Of a DNA stretch of 64,000 bases, positions 57,834 to 64,000 are shown in pieces. The DNA lies in NCBI GenBank assembly GCA_003049485.1, contig PYST01000134.1:1-64000 (forward strand), in the 5' to 3' direction. The stretch is from Ophioceras dolichostomum (Eukaryota; Ascomycota; Sordariomycetes; Magnaporthales; Ophioceraceae). Within the stretch, counting starts at the first letter, position 1. Each line of letters begins with the position of its first letter. The notes beneath the pieces were generated by a model, which saw nothing but the letters and a program-made list of their open reading frames with translations, searched no databases and had not been told where the DNA came from. The translations under genes and the position numbers were made by a program.

Positions 57834-60348
57834 ATGGTAGCGATCGAAACCGGTCTATGGCGGGACTTCGCGTCTGGGACGCGGGTCCTCACGCTTCCAC
57901 TCCGAGAGAGCAACATACTGCTCCAGGCACTGGCGCTACTCGTGAACCTGGCCGGCGTCAGCTTCTGGCACCTCACCGCCTATTTCCTGCACGCCTGGAA
58001 GGTGCGTCGCCGGCCAGGGCACGCGGGGAGTGATGGCGGAAGCGTTGTCGGTGCGACTACGACGACGACGACTGCCGTCGATCTGCAGCACCAAGTCAGC
58101 CTGCGCAACTCCGGGAGCGGCATCGGCACCGCGTGGGAGATGCTTGTGCTCCTACACGCTTGGTCGTCACCACCAGCTACCACTGCCAAGCGGAAAGCGG
58201 AGGCGACGGCTCTCTCAGAGCAAGATCATGAGAACATACAACAACAATCGTCGCCGCGTTCACTCTCCCGCCGCCTAGCAGCACACACGATCCTCATCGC
58301 CCTCGCCGGCATCGCGGTCTGGATGGGCTTCATCGTGGCCTCCCTCATGACCTCCAGCGTGGCGAACAAGGCCGAAGGCGTCGCCGTGGCGCGCGTGCGC
58401 GAGGACCTGTGCGGGTTCTGGCAGTACAACAAGAGTGACCCGTACGGTTACGGCGGGTTCAGGACCAAGGTGCTCCGGGACACGATCCAGGCCCGGGCGT
58501 ACGTGGGCAGCTTCTATAACACGGTGGACAGCAGTGGGTCTGACCCGTCCTCGTCGGCCCGTTCCATCTTTGTTCGTCCCCGTCTACCCTACACAACCGA
58601 CACTTCAGCCCCCTGTCCACTGCCGGACGCGAGTCGGTGCTTTCTGGGCCCGAACTCGGCCTTGAGCATGACGACCGATCTGCTGGATTCACAGGAGATG
58701 CTGGGCATCAACAGTCCTGCGGAGGAGAAGGTTGGTCTGCGCATTAGTGTGACGTGCGCTCCGGTATCGACGAGGGACTACATCGAGCTCGTCGAGACCA
58801 ATAACAATACTTTCTGGGCTTGGTCCATCGGCCCTGCAGGGACTCCCGTGCTCGAGGAAGTGGCCAACTTTACATATTTATACAATCTCCGCACTCCGAA
58901 CACCGATGCCACGTATATTATAGCGTAGGTCTTCCCGAAAGTCCTTGAGCTATCTGTCCTTCCCTCACCCCCCCTCACTGTGCCCTCCTTGTGTTCATAT
59001 GCTAAGCCAGCTCGCCCACTTCCGCTTCCCTCCCCTCAGCCCACTAGTCCACTACGCCCCCAGCAACGCAACAGCCCAGAACATCTGGGATCCAATAGCC
59101 GAGTTCAACCGCACCGACGCCGACGTCAGCGTCTTCTTCCTCAGCCAGAACAACCTGTACTACATGACTCCCGTCTTCGACCCATGGTTCCTGGCGAACG
59201 GCACCTACCGCTTGAACACCTCCTCGCTCGGCTTCCCCTTCGAGCTCTACCAGCCCAACTTCCGCGTCGGCACCTTGGCCTGCGCGGACCAGTTCTCCGC
59301 CTGCAACCCCAACAACGGCGTCTGCACCAGCCCCTCAGGCGGCGGCCAGCTCCTAGACGCCGTCCTGACCCGCAACGACCCGGGCTTCAACGCCGCGCAG
59401 CTCGCGACCGTGGGCCGCCTCGTGTTCCCGCTGTCGACGATGGGCACGTACAACAGCGTGGCGGGGCTGGGCGCCGCGGTGCTGTGGGCGAGCGAGGCCA
59501 TCTCGGAGCACCTCTCTCTCGGGCTGCCGGAGGACCAGTGGCGCCGCGAGGTGCTGGGGTGGTTCCAGACCAGCCTGGCTAAGCTGCAGGCGTACGCTGT
59601 GGCTTTTGCGTCGAACGGAGCCGCGAGCCGGCTGGGTGAGCAGGGGTTCGTGGCGCTGCCTTCGTCTTTCTCGTCGTCATCGCCGTCGTCGTCGTCGTCG
59701 GGGCAAGACTTTGTGGGAAATCTGGTGGGTCGAACCATCTCATCGAGCGAAGCAGAAGAGGGACTCGCTGCGCTGCGCAGGCAATGCTCTAATCAGCTCG
59801 TGCTCACGTCTGCCGAGGTACAGAACTTCAACTTTGCCGGGGTCTTGGTTATCGTGTGTGTCAGTGTTGGGCTCGTCGTTCTGGATCTTTGCCTCGATAG
59901 TATCGTGGACATGGTCAGCAGGTGGAGAAACAGACGAAAGAGGTCCGCCGGTCAGCCCACCTGGATGTCCGCCACGAGGAGGGCTCGCCAGGCCGATGAC
60001 AAGTGGCACCTCTTGCGCATGGCCCCTGACGGGGCTAGTGGCGCCAATGGCCAACCCAGCGGCGCCGGATGGAAGCTCGGTCGTTGGGGCGTGCCCGTTC
60101 GCACGGATGGGCATGTCGGTTTTGAGCGACCGGCTATGATGGCCACGGCGGTTGATGATGACGGCGCCGGCGCCCTGGTCTCCTACCAACCTTCACCGCC
60201 TGTAGCAACCCCTGGCACTGATGGGGACTGGACTGGAAAGGGAGAGGAGAGCCAAGGTCACGCCAATGTTGGTGGGTATGTGCTTGGGGGTCATTGGGTT
60301 CGCCAGGAGTACCCGCTTCCTCAAAATCTAGGCGTTGGGTACCAATAG
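57834..60348 (+). CDS. fungal three-span membrane protein with large ectodomain
   Basis: Uncharacterised Pezizomycotina family, about 799 residues. Exons 57834-58924 and 59040-60348; the splice joins phase 2 to phase 1 and continues THYNVRT-like sequence into PLVHYAPSNATAQN. Hydrophobic spans: near residues 18-45 (ILLQALALLVNLAGVSFW), about 150-172 (ILIALAGIAVWMGFIVASLM) and near the C-terminal part (FAGVLVIVCVSVGLVVLDLCL). Between spans two and three is a long region with many Asn-x-Ser/Thr sites and cysteines (CADQFSACNPNNGVC), consistent with an extracellular or lumenal domain. The cytosolic tail is basic then Gly-rich. The opening IETGLWRDF and RVLTLPLRESNILLQAL is the family hallmark. 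An Ser-coding TCG/TCA run lies at about 59665-59700. Confidence 0.75.
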
Positions 60349-61326
60349 ATTGAGGCTGAAATAACATTGGCTTAATAGACCCGAGATATCTATCTACCGT
60401 AGACCTGTCTCAGCTGTCGCAAGTCTTCAATTCCGCCCAGCCTGGATTGGTGGTTGCGCGCTACGGCGAACTTCAGTGACATCGCTAACGAGGCACACCA
60501 TGACTGTCGGGTTCTCCTGGAGCGGGGAGTCGAGCCTAGACCAGAACACCCCAGTCAAGAGTAGCAGCTGAAGGAGCCGATGGCTACAAGGTCAGGGGCG
60601 ATGGCGATGGCTCTTGCTTTTCATTGTCACATGTGTCACGGAAAGCCGTAGCCTCAGCTCAGGGACGTAGATTATACTCCAAGGTTTCTTGTAGACAATT
60701 CAGACAATCCCAGACATTTGCTCAGTCCCTACGGTTCGGAGATACGGCTTCGTTCGTGATGTGTGTCCTATCAAACGCGCAAACTGGAATTCAGTGGAGT
60801 CCGAGCGACACAGAAAATACGAGTTACGTGGTTCTGAATCCGAGAATCTCGGCCTTCGGGAGGCGGGAACCTGGTGGAATCCGCTGACCGACAGGCCAAG
60901 CTTCTGATCCCATCCTTTCTGACCCCACAAACAACGTGCTAAAGTCCAAGGGTTCTTTCCTGCGTCGGACGTGCGGCCGAGCAGCGCGACGGAAGTTGCG
61001 GTTTCCCATCCACGGATTTCGAGGCGGGGTTGCTGGTTACGCAATACGATGCCTCGTCAAAGGAAACGTGAGGGGAAGGTCATGATCGGGTTGCACTGGT
61101 AATAGACCCGATCAGGACCAGTCCAGACCGAACCATACTTCTTTTACCTCTGAATCTATCTGGCTGGCTCTCTCGTTGTCTTCGGGTGCCCCCATCGGGC
61201 GGTCAGACTTTGCAGAGAGCGGCAGCCCTGGGAAACCACAGATGACGAGTCATTGAGAAACGGGCAGCGCTAGCTTCCTCCCCGAGACACGCAGCCCACT
61301 CACACCGCCGACCCCGCTGAACGACA
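60349..61326. other. gene-free stretch
   Basis: Between two plus-strand genes; no open frame with protein features and no repeat beyond short runs. Confidence 0.5.
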
Positions 61327-62582
61327 ATGGCCAAAGGAACCATCATCGTCACCGGCGCCAACGGCGGCCTGGGAAACGCGATCGCGGAGAGCATACTGGC
61401 GGAGCCCAAGTACGCCGAGTACCATGCCATTTTCACCGTACGCGACATCGACACGGCGGACTCGCTGAAGGTCGTGATCGCGAGGCACAAGCTCGCGCTA
61501 CACCGGATGGAAGTCGTGTCCCTGAACCTGGGAAGCATCGCGTCCGCCCGGGCCGTCGTGGACGACATCAACGAGCGGATCGAGGGTGGACACCTGCCGC
61601 CCATCCGGGCGCTGATCTTCAACGCCGGGTGGGAGGAGCTCACCACGCACACCTTCACCGAAGACGGCTTCGACATGACCTTCCAGGTTAACTACCTCGC
61701 CAACTGGCTGCTCACGATGAAGCTGCTCCAGAGCATGGACAAGCAGGCTGGGAGGATCGTGGTGCTGGGCAGCTCGACACACGAGTAAGACGAAATGAGC
61801 AGCAACTCTTGAACCCCTCCCAGACATGTTCCCCAGGAGGATGTTTTTCGACTCGCTGATGATGGACCTCGGCAGCCCATACGACCCACGCCACCAATTC
61901 TTGAAAATCTACCCTACGGAGGAGTGGAAGAAGACGCTGTTACCGAGCGTCGACGACGTCGCTAAGGGCAAGTTCAGTCCGCCGGATGGCACGCCGGAAG
62001 CTGGCATGCGCCGGTACGGCTCGGCGAAGCTCAGCATGGTCATGATGATGTGAGTGGCCGTCACTCATTGCGTACTCATCGTAGTCTCAACATGACGGCA
62101 TGGAGAGAGATGCAGTCATACACACACAGAAAGGCAAAAACCAGCTAAAACCACACACCCCCCATGAACGCAGCCACGAACTCCAGACCCGCCTAGACGC
62201 CGACCCGGCCCTCTCAAACCTCAGCATCCTGGGCGTCGACCCGGGCGCGATGGGCACGACGCTATTGCGCCGCCAGGGCGGTTTCGGCTACTGGTTCATC
62301 GTCCGCATGCTGCTGCCGGTGGTGGCCGCGATCGCATGCTGGTGGCTGCCCAACGGCCTGCTGCGTACCACGACCAAGTCCGCGTCCGACGTGCTGCGCG
62401 CCGCCTTCGACGAGGAGGAGCTCGGCGGCGGGCGGTCCAAGGGCCGGTACTTCAACGGCAGCGAGCCCATGACGCCGAGCAGGGAGTCTGTGGACGAGGG
62501 GAAGAGGAGGGAGCTGTGGGCGAAGAGCGTTGAGTACACTGGGCTGACGGAGGGGGAGACGGTTTTGAAGGATTGGAGGTGA
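61327..62582 (+). CDS. short-chain dehydrogenase/reductase with C-terminal hydrophobic segment
   Basis: NAD(P)-dependent SDR, about 359 residues, exons 61327-61784, 61837-62049, 62174-62582. TGANGGLG cofactor motif at residues 9-16, FNAG at the NNAG position (one Asn replaced by Phe), a Ser in GSSTHE, and Tyr213-x3-Lys217 (YGSAK). Splicing gives STHERMFFDSL and VMMIHELQTRLD. The first intron is only 52 nt. Near the C-terminus, ILGVDPGAMGTTLL is the usual PG segment, followed by a hydrophobic stretch (MLLPVVAAIACWWLP) that may hold the enzyme at a membrane. Resembles fungal SDRs annotated as protochlorophyllide-reductase-like, but the substrate is unknown. Confidence 0.83.
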
Positions 62583-63800
62583 TGTGATGGATGAGATTAG
62601 GAGGGATGTGGAAGAGGGATGGAAGGTAACCAGAGAAGGATATCGGCCGAGCGCCCTCTTAATCGAGGGAAGGTTGCCCTTGCTCTTCCCGTAAATTTTG
62701 GGCCCGCTGACTTTACTCCTTCATGCTGATAGATTCGAGAAGTGCCGGATGAGCAATGCCTGCTGGCAGCTGTCATCAGCGTGCGCCTTCACACCACCGC
62801 GACGCGATTCACAGTATTTATTTGTTGGCTGTAGAGTAGAATCCCCTTGATTTTGTATGAGATACTCAATAGATAAGATATCACGTCGCCATCTCGTCTA
62901 AACTAATCTCGAAGCTGTACTCGCTATGTGGTACATGGGGTATCTCATGGGATCATGTTTCGTGAGGGGAAAAAAAGGGGGTGGCGACCATGCCGCTCAG
63001 TCCACACATCTCAAGTACCTAGGTATTTAAGTAGGTGGGTACCAAATCTGAATAGCACGTCTCGATGGACTCTAGCTTCCAATGCTAGAGAATGCGTTAC
63101 CACAGAGCTTTTCGGAGCGAAATTGCTAGATATCGTCCCATTCTCGTACTTGAACACAACCATGAGGACGTCCATGCCTGAGGCATTGCAGCGTTGATCA
63201 TCAAAACGAGATAGAACCTCCCTGGACCTCCTCTGGTGAATTCTAAGCCGCGCGACCATTATTGCTGAAGTAATCACCTCTACCAACTTATTTTCGCTAG
63301 GTCCTCAGCAGCCGGTGTTGGGGCCTTGAATAGGTGAGCAGCTTGCCTCTCGCCCGAGCGTCACATTTACCTTGGGCGTTTAAGCCCGAGGCCTTACCCA
63401 GGCTCCTATACGGGTAGAAGAAGGGCAATACAGAGTAATGTTGGAGCTGAAACCTTCGAAATCTAAGCTACACACGAATATTACTATGAACTTATACATA
63501 GGCGGGACATGGAAAGGTCTGAGCAGACACAGAAGTGAACTATCGGCGCAGTCATTTTTCAAAGAGGATTCAACTGACAAGCGGCGGCACCTGTTCATGC
63601 ATGTCAGGGTGCTGGTCATTAAATAAATATTGAGACAAGTACATGGGTAACCCAGAGTAAGAGATAAATGCTCGTTAATATATACACTGCACCCCAACCT
63701 CCCAGAGGCCAGGCTCACTCTGCCGGTAGCGAGGGTATTCGCCCATTTGAGGCGGACTCGCGCTACTCCTAAAGCTGGCGAACAAGCTTGTCCCCGCCGG
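62583..63800. other. gene-free stretch
   Basis: 3-prime flanks of the SDR and of the partial gene at the edge. GGTA-type repeat near 63014-63043. The 185-residue frame at 63380-63937 (minus) runs over the coding frame of the edge gene in another phase and has no features. Confidence 0.45.
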
Positions 63801-64000
63801 TTAGAGATGAGGAAGGAAGTCAGACCAGTTGATGTCCTGATACACAGACCTTGGCAATGCCCTGAGTGAAATACATGCGGCAACCAAGCCCACAGTCCTC
63901 GCGGCGATGTAACCCAGCACGAATGGTGCGTGGACAACTACCTTCGCCCAGAAGGGCAGCATGGCCGCGGCCTCGAGAACGGTTGAGATCTCCCGGCCGC
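63801..64000 (-). CDS. C-terminal part of a fungal multi-pass membrane protein (cut by window edge)
   Basis: An open frame enters from the right edge (first full codon at 63998) and stops at 63803-63801 after 65 residues. It has two hydrophobic stretches (AAMLPFWAKVVVHAPFVLGYI and RTVGLVAACISLRALP) and ends WSDFLPHL. The ISLRALP...W...PHL ending matches the pattern of the gene at 16525-18461 (IGLRRVP...SWLQMIPHL) and of a widespread fungal family. Confidence 0.65.
   Translation of the reverse strand, partial: GREISTVLEAAAMLPFWAKVVVHAPFVLGYIAARTVGLVAACISLRALPRSVYQDINWSDFLPHL

Noticed and set aside
1..64000. CRISPR arrays, bacterial operons, insertion sequences or transposase genes
   Set aside because: None seen; spliced genes and fungal families show nuclear eukaryotic DNA.

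Overview
The window is nuclear DNA of a filamentous ascomycete (Pezizomycotina, most like Sordariomycetes). Evidence: genes of GC-rich codon use split by short introns (mostly 47-314 bp) with GTRNGT donors and CTNAN branch points; fungal-only families (HET domain, 2EXR domain, Zn2Cys6 regulator, fungal CorA-like and PQ-loop proteins, a GWGFYSPG/CCPSGYSC membrane family); dispersed GGTA/TACC palindromic intergenic repeats; one tRNA-Gln. I rebuilt 22 protein genes (one cut by the right edge) and one tRNA. All exon boundaries are my own reading of splice signals, phase and family conservation; no transcript data were available.

Left part (3.5-28 kb): an intronless GH94 phosphorylase of the fungal/bacterial cellobionic-acid phosphorylase type, a cytochrome P450 whose heme-motif exon is interrupted by an N that looks like an assembly join, a small unknown protein, a single-pass membrane protein, a multi-pass fungal membrane protein, a HET-domain protein with a C-terminal membrane anchor, an acidic 2EXR protein, a 7-exon CorA-like protein and a PQ-loop protein.

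Middle part (29-52.6 kb): a run of genes that fits an aromatic (possibly stilbene or lignan derived) catabolic cluster: a carotenoid/lignostilbene-type cleavage oxygenase, a SnoaL-like protein, a 2,3-dihydroxybenzoate-decarboxylase-type amidohydrolase, a Zn2Cys6 regulator, an aldehyde dehydrogenase, a salicylate-hydroxylase-type FAD monooxygenase, an SDR, a second P450 and an MFS sugar-type permease. Logic (inference): cleave an interphenyl double bond to two benzaldehydes, oxidise to benzoates, then decarboxylate or oxidatively decarboxylate to catechol/hydroquinone. No ring-cleaving dioxygenase is present in the window. The oxygenase has a TATA box followed at once by a perfect 12-bp inverted repeat in its predicted 5-prime leader.

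Right part (53-64 kb): an AAAP amino-acid permease, tRNA-Gln(CUG), a three-TM protein with a large ectodomain, an SDR, and the 3-prime end of a multi-pass membrane protein whose C-terminus resembles that of the gene at 16.5-18.5 kb.
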